From Methanoculleus receptaculi (lineage in GTDB: Archaea; Halobacteriota; Methanomicrobia; Methanomicrobiales; Methanoculleaceae): 64,000 nucleotides of DNA. Positions 26,667 to 35,399 of this stretch are shown here, one piece after another (the stretch's first letter is position 1; every line of letters begins with the position of its first letter). The stretch covers positions 124,001 through 188,000 of the forward strand of contig NZ_CP137642.1 in the NCBI RefSeq assembly GCF_033472595.1, in the 5' to 3' direction. A program made the translations under genes and the position numbers. The notes under the pieces were generated by a model. It was not told the origin of the DNA, made no database searches, and saw only the letters and a program-made list of their open reading frames with translations.

Positions 26667-27666
26667 ATGAATGAACTACGCAGGATTGGAAGAATATCCA
26701 TCCTCTTGGGAGTGCTGCTTTGTGTAGCACTTATATCGACAGCGAGCGCAGGGGAGGTTACTCTTGGAGCGTTCATTTCTGCAAGATGAGGCGGCGCTTG
26801 ATCATTACGCGCACCTATCCCCCGATGAGCAAACGATAGTGCTCAAAGCGTTAGAGGAGACATACTCAGAGAGCAAATTTGAGGAGACCACCGCAGAACT
26901 GAAGAAGATCAGGGATGGAACGTCAGCGCTGGAAGAGACAGAAAAGCGGGAACTACTGGCATCGGTAATCGCCAGTGTGTTTACCTACTATTGTCCGGAC
27001 ACTTCTCGTCAGATAAGCCCCATGTGGGGTGGTGCAATTGGTGAGAATCCTGACGGGGTTCACAATGCCCTTGCTGGGATTGCCGGGCAAAAGAGGGGCT
27101 GGGGATACTCACAGACAAAAATATTGGATGCAAACTCGAGAGACCCAGATACCTGGGGTCTTGTGCAGATGGTCGAGCACTATCTGGACGGTGCCCCATT
27201 CTTCAGCAACGCCCCGGATAAATGCAGTTATTACGCAAATGAAGCGAGGACCCAGATGAGGTCGAACCCCTATAGTGAGTCTGCCTGGCGGTGCCTATCC
27301 TGGTCGATGCATTATATGAGCGATCTGTCCATGCCGTGGCATACTCAGGGTGCAGCCGATCCGGCACAGCTGGCGACGCATACCCTTTATGAGGGATACG
27401 TGCAGGAAAAGTTCACCGATCCTGAGTATGGGTTTAAAGCGGCTCTTGTGTCGGCCCCTAATACCTGGGTCGTAATATCTGACCCCGCTTCGAGTGCGCG
27501 ATCTCTAGCATCCTACTCTTCAGCAAGGTATTCTGGACTTCAATTGAAGATTGTGACTATTCCTTTTGGGTGGGGAGAAGATGACTGGGTCAAGTCGACA
27601 ACCAAAGATCTCTTGAAAGAGGGTCTCAAGTATAACATGGGTCTCGTCGAGTACGCGACACACTAA
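26667..27666 (+). pseudogene. secreted zinc-dependent phospholipase C / P1-nuclease-like protein, frameshifted after signal peptide
   Basis: The ATG at 26667 encodes a signal peptide (ISILLGVLLCVALISTASA) in one frame that stops at 26788. The mature protein runs in another frame from about 26764: ERSFLQDEAALDHYAHLSPDE to the end. SMHYMSDLSMPWHTQG contains HxxxDxxxxxH-like zinc ligands (HYMSDLSMPWH) as in the zinc-dependent phospholipase C / S1-P1 nuclease fold. A single base change near 26760 breaks an otherwise complete 330-residue secreted protein. It may be a real loss, a sequence error, or on/off variation. It sits behind promoter copy 5 and leader A. Confidence 0.65.
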
Positions 27667-27685
27667 CCAAAACCTTTTTGGTGAA

Positions 27686-28369
27686 ATGATGAACGAGCAA
27701 CGTAAGAAAATCCGGAAAGCTATACTGATCGGGCTCGCCGCGGTCTGCATCCTCGCCCTGATGATCTTCCTCATCTTCCTTGCTGTTGGGTTCGTCGAGA
27801 TCATCTCACCGAATAACTCCTACGCGATCGAGATCACCGGCCTATCCAGTCTTGCCGTGAACGGCATCGCCACGGTCATGGTCCCGATCCCGGCGAATGT
27901 GGATGGTGTTCCGGCGATGTCGGAGGAGGTGCTTACTAGTCGTTATCAGGCCTTCGGATGGCAGACGGCGGTCCGGGAGACACCGTGTGGGAAGATGCTC
28001 GCGTTCACGACGACGGACGACTACGCGCCCGGTATCTCCGTATCGTCTGGTGAGTTCGAGAAGAAAGAAGAACCCCGGCTGCTCGTCCCTGTGCTTGCGA
28101 CGCCCGATAACATGAGCGTCGAAGAGTTCAGCCGAACATCGGGCGGGACCTACACCACGGTCGTCTTCCTCGACGGCTTCATCCCGCCGCCGGAGAACGC
28201 CACCCCGATCACGTTCAACCTCAGGTACCAGGGAGGCGGAGGCATGAAACACCTGATAAAGGAGAATGTCTGGACGGCGACGGTGAATGCGACCGTTCCG
28301 GGCACAGCATCCGGGTTCATCCCGGTCCCGGCCGAATATCATGTCACTCCCGGGGGGCTTTATCTTTGA
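27686..28369 (+). CDS. membrane-anchored protein of unknown function
   Basis: A 227-residue protein with one strong N-terminal helix (ILIGLAAVCILALMIFLIFLAVGFVEII) and an external beta-rich domain with sequons (NNSY, NMSV). No family is recognised. ATG at 27686 or 27689. It is followed directly by the META-domain protein (11 bases), so the two probably share a message. Confidence 0.65.
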   Translation: MMNEQRKKIRKAILIGLAAVCILALMIFLIFLAVGFVEIISPNNSYAIEITGLSSLAVNGIATVMVPIPANVDGVPAMSEEVLTSRYQAFGWQTAVRETPCGKMLAFTTTDDYAPGISVSSGEFEKKEEPRLLVPVLATPDNMSVEEFSRTSGGTYTTVVFLDGFIPPPENATPITFNLRYQGGGGMKHLIKENVWTATVNATVPGTASGFIPVPAEYHVTPGGLYL

Positions 28370-28380
28370 CGGGCGAACCC

Positions 28381-29574
28381 ATGCGAAAGAACTCCCGGCG
28401 GGCCGTGAGGGTCGCTCTCGCCGGACTGCTTGTATTCGTCGTCTGCCTGGGAGTTCTCGTTTTCACGCACTCTGCAGGGGCCCGGGACGATACTCGATTG
28501 CCGCCGGACGGAAACCCATCGTTGCCGGCGAATGATAATCAATCCCCGCTATCCGGGCGGTCATGGCATCTTACCTCCTATTGGACGGAGGAAGGAGCCG
28601 TCCCCGTCATCGAGAAAACGGACCCAATCATCGCGTTCACCGACGCCGGGCGGGTCAGCGGCACCTCCGGGTGCAACATCTTCTTCGGCGGCTATGGCCT
28701 CTCCGGCAGCAGGCTCAGGATCCACGAGATAGAATCGACAAAGATGACCTCGACCCCTGAGGTGCTCGACCAAGAGAAAGCGTTCTTCGCACTGCTCATG
28801 GAAACGGAGACCTACACAATAGACGGTGACTGCCTCCGGTTGTTCGATGCATCCGGAAGGGAGATCCTCTCCTTCACCAGTCAGACACAACCGCTCCAGG
28901 GAAAAGCGTGGTATCTCTGGTCCCCGCGGAACGATACGGGAGGGGCCGTTCAGGACCCGGGTACCGACCTGATTTCATTGCAGTTTCTGGATGAAAGCCA
29001 GTTCCGGGGGACCGCCGCGGGCACCGATTACTGCGGGACGTATGAAGCGCCCGGGGATACCATCCGGTTCGGGCCGGTGGAGGGGTGGGCTGAATTGCCC
29101 GAATGGTACTCATCGCTCCTGAAACAGGCGCACGGTTACCGGATAACCGGGGCTCAACTCGATATCAGGAACGAGAACGGTCACTCCATCATGTCGTTTA
29201 CCCGGATGCCCCCTTCACTGGTCTCGGCCGACTGGTATCCGCAACAGTACCGGGCGGCGGATGGATCCGTCCTCCTGCCGCCAGAGGAGACGTTCGAAAT
29301 GGTATACTTTACCCCGGATGGCAACGTCTTTGGAACCATCCGCGGAATCCAGTTCACCGCGCAGTATGACGCAGACAACTCATCGATATCGTTTGGTCCC
29401 GTATCCCTGCTAATCCCGGAAAGCGACGATCCCGGAAAAGCGAGTGAATCACGGGAGATGATCGAGTCGATATTCCGGGAGGCAAGAACATACCTGGTCC
29501 AGAACGGCACGCTGGAACTCTCTTCCGGCGACGGGAAACCCCTGGTGACGATGGCGAACATGCCTGCGGTATAA
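28381..29574 (+). CDS. secreted protein with three META (HslJ-like) repeats
   Basis: A 397-residue protein: an N-terminal helix (VALAGLLVFVVCLGVLVFTHSAG) then three META-type domains. The first (about residues 55-165) has SWHLTSY, TSGCNIFFGGY and STKMTS, the classic META pattern. The second (about 170-285) begins GKAWYLW and retains GTDYCGTYEA; the third (about 290-395) begins SADWYPQQ and is the most changed. META domains are small beta folds in heat-inducible and surface proteins. I use the ATG at 28381 rather than an overlapping TTG. Three units in one protein is unusual. Confidence 0.75.
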   Translation: MRKNSRRAVRVALAGLLVFVVCLGVLVFTHSAGARDDTRLPPDGNPSLPANDNQSPLSGRSWHLTSYWTEEGAVPVIEKTDPIIAFTDAGRVSGTSGCNIFFGGYGLSGSRLRIHEIESTKMTSTPEVLDQEKAFFALLMETETYTIDGDCLRLFDASGREILSFTSQTQPLQGKAWYLWSPRNDTGGAVQDPGTDLISLQFLDESQFRGTAAGTDYCGTYEAPGDTIRFGPVEGWAELPEWYSSLLKQAHGYRITGAQLDIRNENGHSIMSFTRMPPSLVSADWYPQQYRAADGSVLLPPEETFEMVYFTPDGNVFGTIRGIQFTAQYDADNSSISFGPVSLLIPESDDPGKASESREMIESIFREARTYLVQNGTLELSSGDGKPLVTMANMPAV

Positions 29575-29714
29575 GCGGGGTGCCGTCCGGGGACCCCGGC
29601 GACCCTATGAATCTGGGCGGTACAGGAATCTGGAGCAGAATACGCCAACAAAGGTGAATGGAAATAGGACGGGCCTATCTCAGCGGGATTGGGTGAAATC
29701 ACAGAGGAGATCTC

Positions 29715-30164
29715 ATGAAATCGAAAAACAACAAACATTTGCTCATTATGGGGGCTCTTGCGTTCATCGGCGTTATCCTCTTCGTTGCGACGGTCGTGCT
29801 CGGGTATACCGCCTTCTTCGCCTGGCTCGAAGCAAGCGGTGGATCCCCGATATTGGACGTCTGGGAGATCAGGGACGAACTGCCGCCGGAAAATGCATCG
29901 ATCATCCACCTGACCGAGAAAGACTTTGAGCAGCACCCGGCGCTCGACTCCGCGATCCGGGGCGACAACCGGGATCCTGGAGCCTGGTATCAGGGGGACA
30001 CACCGTACGGTGTCCTCGACAAGCGAACGATCGGGAGTGCTCCGGTGACGTATGTGGAACGGGGAGTACTTATCGAGTCGTTCGGTCCCGATGTCGAGGC
30101 AAGGTACCAGCCGTACCTAGAATACGAGGGTGCGTATTACTACTTCCTCACCCTGATCCCCTAG
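29715..30164 (+). CDS. membrane-anchored protein, tandem paralogue 1
   Basis: A 149-residue protein with an N-terminal helix (LLIMGALAFIGVILFVATVVLGYTAFFAW) and a soluble external domain. It is clearly related to the next gene: HLTEKDFEQHPALDSAIRGDNRDPGAW against PLTEKDFADHPALDAVIRGEERNPSAW, and both end YEGAYYYFLTLIP or YEGAYYVVLTTWP. GGAGA lies just before the ATG (cagaGGAGAtctc). Function unknown; the pair is a recent tandem duplication. Confidence 0.72.
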   Translation: MKSKNNKHLLIMGALAFIGVILFVATVVLGYTAFFAWLEASGGSPILDVWEIRDELPPENASIIHLTEKDFEQHPALDSAIRGDNRDPGAWYQGDTPYGVLDKRTIGSAPVTYVERGVLIESFGPDVEARYQPYLEYEGAYYYFLTLIP

Positions 30165-30191
30165 GGTCGTGTCAAAAAGGTGGCTATCGGA

Positions 30192-30638
30192 ATGGAAGAA
30201 GATAAGAATCCGAAATCAAGGAACCAGCTCAAAACGGCAGGAATCGTTCTCGCCTGCGGCCTCGTCGGTGTCGTTGCCGTCGTCCTCGGCTTCATGCTCG
30301 CCGACGCCCTCATCGTCTATGCTTACGAGAGTTCAGGCGAGCAGCCGATGCTCTATGTCATGGAACGTGCGGAGCCGGGGGAGAGCACGATCGTCCCCCT
30401 GACCGAGAAGGACTTTGCCGATCACCCGGCGCTCGATGCGGTCATCCGGGGCGAGGAACGGAACCCCTCAGCGTGGGAGTGGGGCTACCGGGACCAGCGT
30501 GTCATTGGGGGAACTAAGGTCTCGTACCGGGAGAGCAAGGCGCTCCACGATGCCTACGGTCCCCAGGGGGAGAGGGGACTGTACCCGCTCATGGAGTACG
30601 AGGGTGCGTATTACGTGGTCCTGACGACGTGGCCGTGA
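30192..30638 (+). CDS. membrane-anchored protein, tandem paralogue 2
   Basis: A 148-residue paralogue of the preceding gene, with helix AGIVLACGLVGVVAVVLGFMLADALIVYAY after a charged N-terminus (MEEDKNPKSRNQ). The shared core is LTEKDF..HPALD..IRG..R.P.AW and the shared tail YEGAYY. ATG at 30192 chosen because a GTG/ATC run before it lacks a ribosome site. Only 27 bases separate the two genes, so they are likely co-transcribed. Confidence 0.72.
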   Translation: MEEDKNPKSRNQLKTAGIVLACGLVGVVAVVLGFMLADALIVYAYESSGEQPMLYVMERAEPGESTIVPLTEKDFADHPALDAVIRGEERNPSAWEWGYRDQRVIGGTKVSYRESKALHDAYGPQGERGLYPLMEYEGAYYVVLTTWP

Positions 30639-31162
30639 AGGGGAGTCACCGTCGCCCGTGCTCGATATGCATCGCCTCTTTCCACGGGGGAGGCAAGTCG
30701 GAGGGAGTGAACTGAACCACAACATCAGTCTGGGCGTCACCGCCTGGCCTCGGGCCACCCTATCCAGCTATTATCCAGCCTTAGAGGCCGACTGCGGGAA
30801 AATCCCGGGAGGTATCATCCTCCCCCCTCAGCGAAGAAAAGGTTTGGGTTTTTCTGTTCCGAACCGATTCTCCAGAGATCGGGTGAGTGCATCCTTTCGG
30901 GCACACCCCCGGCGGGGACGGGGGCACACTGCCGTGCGATCGCCCCACAATGAGATGGTTTAAGATGATTTCGGAAAAAACCGAACGATGCTGCTGATTT
31001 TATATGTTCTAACGACCCAGAATTGGATTGGGTGCCGCGTGCGGTGCCCGCTCGTGTGCGGGGGCTGCCCACCCCCTGGTCTGACGCCCGGATGACGCGC
31101 CCCGCATGCCCGGAGGCAAAGGAAACGTAGGCGTTCTGTGCACTTAGATGTGTGATTCTTCA
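30639..31162 (+). promoter_or_regulatory. non-coding gap holding structured leader, copy B (about 31027-31162)
   Basis: Between 30639 and 31020 I see no gene. A palindrome TTCGG-AAAAAA-CCGAA (30970-30985) precedes a TATA box (TTTATATG, 30998-31005). The leader follows: hairpin GGGTGCCG-CGTG-CGGTGCCC (31030-31049, two G-U wobbles), GCGGGG (31058-31063) with CCCCGC (31100-31105), GCATGC at 31104 and ACTTA at 31142, again 38 bases apart. It shares a 75-base near-identical block with leader A (around 31082-31155 and 26554-26627). No secreted-protein gene follows at the expected distance. Confidence 0.55.
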
Positions 31163-31267
31163 ATGGATTCAAGCGACGATGCCTGGATGACGTTTGATGA
31201 GGTAAAGAGCGAGGGTGGGTGCACAGAGGCCTTTTGTTCAGCCTGTGGGGCGGCGGCATGCCTATAG
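31163..31267 (+). CDS. possible 34-residue ORF after leader B
   Basis: A short frame MDSSDDAWMTFDEVKSEGG ending with a Cys-rich tail (TEAFCSACGAAACL), 17 bases past the ACTTA motif of leader B. No ribosome site and no homology. It may be a small protein or the remnant of the gene the leader once served. Confidence 0.2.
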   Translation: MDSSDDAWMTFDEVKSEGGCTEAFCSACGAAACL

Positions 31268-31445
31268 GAGGAGATAGGCCTTATGGTGATCACAGCGTTG
31301 CCTGTGTAGGTTATCTATACGGAGGACTGGGTGTCCATACATGACACATGGGATACTCAGATCCATAACGTAGTCTATAGTAACCGGTGGGGTGCCATGG
31401 CGACCTGGGTGAGGCCCTGACCCCTCTTTATGGTGGTAGATCCAG

Positions 31446-32234
31446 ATGAAATCCCTGAAAACCGATAGAACCAGCAAATTCGCATTCATTCTCCTCCTGA
31501 TCGCTATCGGTGCTTTCGGTATCCTCCTGCTCATTGACCTCCTCGCCATCGGTCCTGGGTATCCTCCCCCTGAGGCCCTGCAGAAATGGTATATCCCGCA
31601 GCCCCGGTATGAGTATGCGGAGAACGGCTCTGTCGCCGTAAATAGAACGATCGATGGGAATGTTGTCCTGCTCGGCGATATCGAAGACGGGTGTCCATCC
31701 TTATTCCCGGTCCTCTCACGGCACTGCAGCTATGCAATGTATGTCGACACCGTGTCGGGTGATCGGTATCTGGTCGTCAACTGGTACTTCGATGATAAGG
31801 CAGACCTCTTACAGGCTGAGATGGTCCTCTGCAGCCACCTCCGAGCATCTGGGAATGTCTCTTCCGCTGAGCTGTTCCTCTCCAAAGAACCTGATTTATC
31901 ACAGGGGGAACCGATCTTTAGTCCCGTTGCCGTAACAAAATTCGATAACGAAACGTCTTTTGGTTATTTCACCGTTGTTGAGAAGCCGCTGTCCCCGGAG
32001 CACGACGATTACTTCGTTGTTTACTATGGGGTGATCGGGCCGGCTATTCTCCCTGATCACACTGCTACCCTGGAGAATCTTATGCTCCGGAGTTATTCGC
32101 TTCATGGTGCAAGGCCGCTCGCACCCTGCTCGGCACAGGAAGCGGCAACAGGGTCTACGCATTCCGTGTGCGAAGGCATGCCCCTCTCGCCCCGGGCAGC
32201 GAAATCTCCCGGGATAGTACATAGGAGGTCTTAA
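31446..32234 (+). CDS. membrane-anchored protein of unknown function
   Basis: A 262-residue protein with an N-terminal helix (FAFILLLIAIGAFGILLLIDLLAI) followed by a soluble domain with sequons (NGSV, NRTI, NVSS, NETS). No family is recognised. The last 50 or so residues (after YSLHGARP) are unlike the rest and look low in constraint, so the true protein may have been longer or differently ended. The following gene begins 1 base past its stop and has a good ribosome site. Confidence 0.6.
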   Translation: MKSLKTDRTSKFAFILLLIAIGAFGILLLIDLLAIGPGYPPPEALQKWYIPQPRYEYAENGSVAVNRTIDGNVVLLGDIEDGCPSLFPVLSRHCSYAMYVDTVSGDRYLVVNWYFDDKADLLQAEMVLCSHLRASGNVSSAELFLSKEPDLSQGEPIFSPVAVTKFDNETSFGYFTVVEKPLSPEHDDYFVVYYGVIGPAILPDHTATLENLMLRSYSLHGARPLAPCSAQEAATGSTHSVCEGMPLSPRAAKSPGIVHRRS

Positions 32235-32235
32235 A

Positions 32236-32967
32236 ATGCCACGAAAGATCGGTGCACTCGTCTGTCTCGCTCTCGCGATCATAGCCAGGTGCGCATGGGT
32301 TCTTGGTCAGGGCCAGACCCCGGCGAATCCTCTTCCCGCCGTGGCGGGCGCAGGTGAAGGTACATACTCTCTCGCCACAGAGTTCCCGGAAGTGCAGGAT
32401 TCGTATACGCTTTACCGGGTGGTTCCGGTCACCATCACGGAGGATCGGGTCCGGGAGATTGCAGAGTGGTTCGGGCTCTCGGGAGAATCGAAAGCGGTCA
32501 GCGAGGTGACCGGGGAGTTCCTCCTTGTCGACGTCTCGAAGGAGCCGGAGGAGCAGGTATCGGTGTATGCACATTCCGGCGCCGTGGCCTACCACATCCT
32601 TGACCTGGAACTGCCGACCGAAGTGACCCAGCAGCCCGATCTCCCAACGAACGCGGAGGCAGAGAAGATTGCTCTTGCATTCCTGGAGAAAAACGGCATG
32701 AAGTCGCCGGACGCCCGGGTCGTGAAGACCGAGGTGAACCAGAAGCAGGAGGTCTGGAAATCCGGCGGCAGCGAACCGGAGGTGTCGTATGACATCACCA
32801 AGGCAGTCAGGTTCGGCCGGTCGCTCGACGGGCTGCCGGTCTACGGCGATGAATTCGCGGCGATCCTGGGCGACGGCGGTGAGGTCGTCGGACTCGCGAA
32901 GACCTGGCGGGAGGTGGCACCGGATGGGAATGTCAGCCTCCGGTCTCCCGAGGAGGGGAAGCAGTGA
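32236..32967 (+). CDS. secreted protein of unknown function
   Basis: A 243-residue protein with a signal-like N-terminus (IGALVCLALAIIARCAWVLGQ) and a Glu-rich soluble part. TAGGAGGT lies 8 bases before the ATG. The region TITEDRVREIAEWFGLSGE and the C-terminal VRFGRSLDGLPVYGDEFAAILGDGGEVVGL suggest two alpha-beta repeat units like those of PepSY/YpeB-type secreted domains, but I cannot name the family. It is probably co-transcribed with the preceding gene. Confidence 0.65.
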   Translation: MPRKIGALVCLALAIIARCAWVLGQGQTPANPLPAVAGAGEGTYSLATEFPEVQDSYTLYRVVPVTITEDRVREIAEWFGLSGESKAVSEVTGEFLLVDVSKEPEEQVSVYAHSGAVAYHILDLELPTEVTQQPDLPTNAEAEKIALAFLEKNGMKSPDARVVKTEVNQKQEVWKSGGSEPEVSYDITKAVRFGRSLDGLPVYGDEFAAILGDGGEVVGLAKTWREVAPDGNVSLRSPEEGKQ

Positions 32968-33043
32968 GATCCGCCCTTCTTCCCCGGTTTTTAAAGGCCC
33001 ATAGGAGAAATCTGCCCGCGGATGCGCCATCCGGAGCACATGC

Positions 33044-33181
33044 ATGACCGAATTCGGCTTTACTCAGGCGGTTCGTGTGACCCTGGAGACCGTAGTTTCC
33101 CTGGGTCCGGTCTATCTCTTCCTTATCGCCACATTTGCCGTTGTTTTCTTTCTCTGGTACGCCTGGCCCCGCCTCCGGTAA
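33044..33181 (+). CDS. 45-residue single-helix membrane protein
   Basis: A small frame starting MTEFGFTQAVRVTLETVVS with one strong helix (VYLFLIATFAVVFFLWYAW) and a basic end (PRLR). No clear ribosome site, though a plausible initiation distance from the preceding transcript. It fills most of the gap before the 33208 gene. Support is from composition and hydropathy only. Confidence 0.4.
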   Translation: MTEFGFTQAVRVTLETVVSLGPVYLFLIATFAVVFFLWYAWPRLR

Positions 33182-33207
33182 CCAAAACGAGCAGAGGGGT
33201 AGAGAAC

Positions 33208-34155
33208 ATGGGAAAAAGAATCGGAATGCGAGCTCTCTCTATACTCTTGGCAGTAATGCTGGTGAGCGTGGTGGTGCCTGCAGTGAGTGCCTGGACGGAA
33301 AACGATCCGATCTGTATCGAAGATCAAGCCAAAGTCCAGGGATTATTCGAACCTGTCGACGAAGACATCCGTGTGATTGCCGCAGAGAATTTGGTGGTAT
33401 CCGATCGTGCGAGTTCAGTGAGATGTTCTGAATTGTTATCGGAAATCATGGAGAAATATGACCAAAACCTTGAGGACATTATCTCCATTCTGGAGAAGGC
33501 CACAGATGTTCAACCTGACGAGAAGGACCGAACCGTTCTGAAGGAAGTGATTGTCGGTGAGCATTTCAGACGAGTGTGCGACGAAATACTGATGGAACAG
33601 CGTGATCTTCGGGAGGAGGACGCTGTGATCGTCCAGCCGCAGATCCTTGGTGTTGCGGATTGTCAGGAAGATATGGATAAGATGCTAGCAGGAACAGACC
33701 GGTGGGATACCTTCATCCTGGCCCAGTGCTCGCCGGATGTGTACGGCGGAATCGGACTTGACGGTGCAAACCTACCTTACTTGGTAAATGGAGGCAATAA
33801 CCTCTATGAAGTGGGTGTCTGGCCTGGCAGCCCGACCACATATCAGCTGCGCTATTATGACGAGGATCACCCGAGCCCGGTGACGGATATCGAGTATGAC
33901 GCTTTTAGGCTTTTATACTACGGGACCCTTGAAGACCGTGCCCTGTTTGATGTCACGGGCTCCCAGATCTACTTCAGGTATTGTTGGAATGATGGTTACA
34001 CGTATGCCTGGCTCTATGGAATTCATGGGTATCAGTACAGGCCCAAGACCTCCGTGATCTACACCAGCAATATCTGGAACCATGATATCGACACTTACAA
34101 CAGCAACCCGAATATCGGGCAGCTTGTCATGTCGGTGCCCTACATTCAACAGTAA
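33208..34155 (+). CDS. secreted protein of unknown function
   Basis: A 315-residue protein with a signal peptide (ALSILLAVMLVSVVVPAVSAW, cleavage after VSA). Residues about 35-150 are helical and acidic; the C-terminal half is aromatic and beta-rich (YDAFRLLYYGTLEDRALFDVTG, YAWLYGIHGYQYRP). Six or more cysteines in the mature part may form disulfides. GAGGGGT precedes the ATG at 33208, which fixes the start. No family is recognised. Confidence 0.72.
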   Translation: MGKRIGMRALSILLAVMLVSVVVPAVSAWTENDPICIEDQAKVQGLFEPVDEDIRVIAAENLVVSDRASSVRCSELLSEIMEKYDQNLEDIISILEKATDVQPDEKDRTVLKEVIVGEHFRRVCDEILMEQRDLREEDAVIVQPQILGVADCQEDMDKMLAGTDRWDTFILAQCSPDVYGGIGLDGANLPYLVNGGNNLYEVGVWPGSPTTYQLRYYDEDHPSPVTDIEYDAFRLLYYGTLEDRALFDVTGSQIYFRYCWNDGYTYAWLYGIHGYQYRPKTSVIYTSNIWNHDIDTYNSNPNIGQLVMSVPYIQQ

Positions 34156-34205
34156 CCTCTTTTTTAATTCGAGTAAATGAGAAATTGGGAAAACAGGCTG
34201 TAATC

Positions 34206-35345
34206 ATGGAGACCACAACCTTTCACTACCCCCGAAGAAGTGCAAAATATGTAATACTCATTCTTCTTTTAGCGTTAACCATACCGTTCTTTGCTGGATG
34301 CACTGATAGGGGGCATAGAGACCTCACTCTGGACACATGGATCCTCAAGACCAATTCGGACGGATCCCTCCAGTGGACTGCGTTCGTCGACGGCGACCCG
34401 AACGGCAGAGGGCAGGCGATGATTCAGACCCGCGACGGCGGGTACGCAATCACGGGCACGGGAACGAACGCCGATGTGAACGGCCCGGTCCCCCGCATCG
34501 TTACTCTCGACAGAGACGGGAATGTCATATCAACCATGACCTTCGGTATGTCGCCGGATTACGGCAGCTCGCTGGTCGAGGCACCGGGCGGCGGATACGT
34601 CGTTGCCACGTATTCTGGGTTTCTAACACGGGTGGATGAAGATGGGAACGTCCTCTGGAGTACGTCGCTCGGCGGCGGGAGCGACTGGTGGAAGGTCGTC
34701 GGGGCGCCGGGCGGCGGGTATGCTGTAGCCGGGGATACCAGGATCGTCAAGGTAGGCGAGGACGGGGAGATCGCATGGACTGCAGCGTTTGAAACCGGCC
34801 TAAACGTTGGTACGATCGCTGCGATACCCTCGGGAGGTTTCATCGCAGGAGGGACCACCGGAGCGGATGTATGGGTCGCAAGACTCGATGCAGAGGGAAA
34901 TACCGTCTGGGATGAGACGCTCGGGAGCCGGTCGCGCGATGACCTCTACGTTGTCCGCATCTCCCCTGCCGGGACCTACGATCTCGTCTATGGCACCGTC
35001 CTTGATGCAAGAAATGAAACTGCTGACGGGCGATTTACGGAGACGATCGAAGCCTCTCTTGCCGCGGACGGCAGGCTGATCGGGGAAAGACCATTGAATG
35101 CCTCCCGGGTCATCGTCGCGACGGAGGACGGCGGATATGCATATGCCGGTTTTATCGTTCCCGAGTTTATCGGACTCCAGCCGCAGGGCTATCCGGGATC
35201 CCCCCTTCACGTTGTCAGGCTCGATGACGAGGGAATGGTCGCATGGGATGCATCGTACGACATCGGAGATGATAGATCGGTTGTCTCGATCATCCGGACG
35301 TCGGACGATGGGGTTGCAGTCCTCGGGAGTGTATATGATTTCTGA
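34206..35345 (+). CDS. secreted beta-propeller lipoprotein-like protein
   Basis: A 379-residue protein with an N-terminal lipobox-like sequence (LALTIPFFAGC) and then six or so repeats of about 45 residues of the form DGGYAITGTG / PGGGYVVATYSG / DGNVLWSTSLGG, the blade pattern of archaeal and bacterial PQQ/WD40-like propellers that read WxLKxxxDGxxxW. It is likely lipid-anchored outside the cell, binding or sensing. The last blade ends early (VLGSVYDF), so the C-terminus may be shortened. A 5' fragment of a paralogue follows at 35400. Confidence 0.78.
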   Translation: METTTFHYPRRSAKYVILILLLALTIPFFAGCTDRGHRDLTLDTWILKTNSDGSLQWTAFVDGDPNGRGQAMIQTRDGGYAITGTGTNADVNGPVPRIVTLDRDGNVISTMTFGMSPDYGSSLVEAPGGGYVVATYSGFLTRVDEDGNVLWSTSLGGGSDWWKVVGAPGGGYAVAGDTRIVKVGEDGEIAWTAAFETGLNVGTIAAIPSGGFIAGGTTGADVWVARLDAEGNTVWDETLGSRSRDDLYVVRISPAGTYDLVYGTVLDARNETADGRFTETIEASLAADGRLIGERPLNASRVIVATEDGGYAYAGFIVPEFIGLQPQGYPGSPLHVVRLDDEGMVAWDASYDIGDDRSVVSIIRTSDDGVAVLGSVYDF

Positions 35346-35399
35346 GCGCTTTATATTCCATACTACACCTTTTTACAACCCATCGAGGAGCATGATTCG

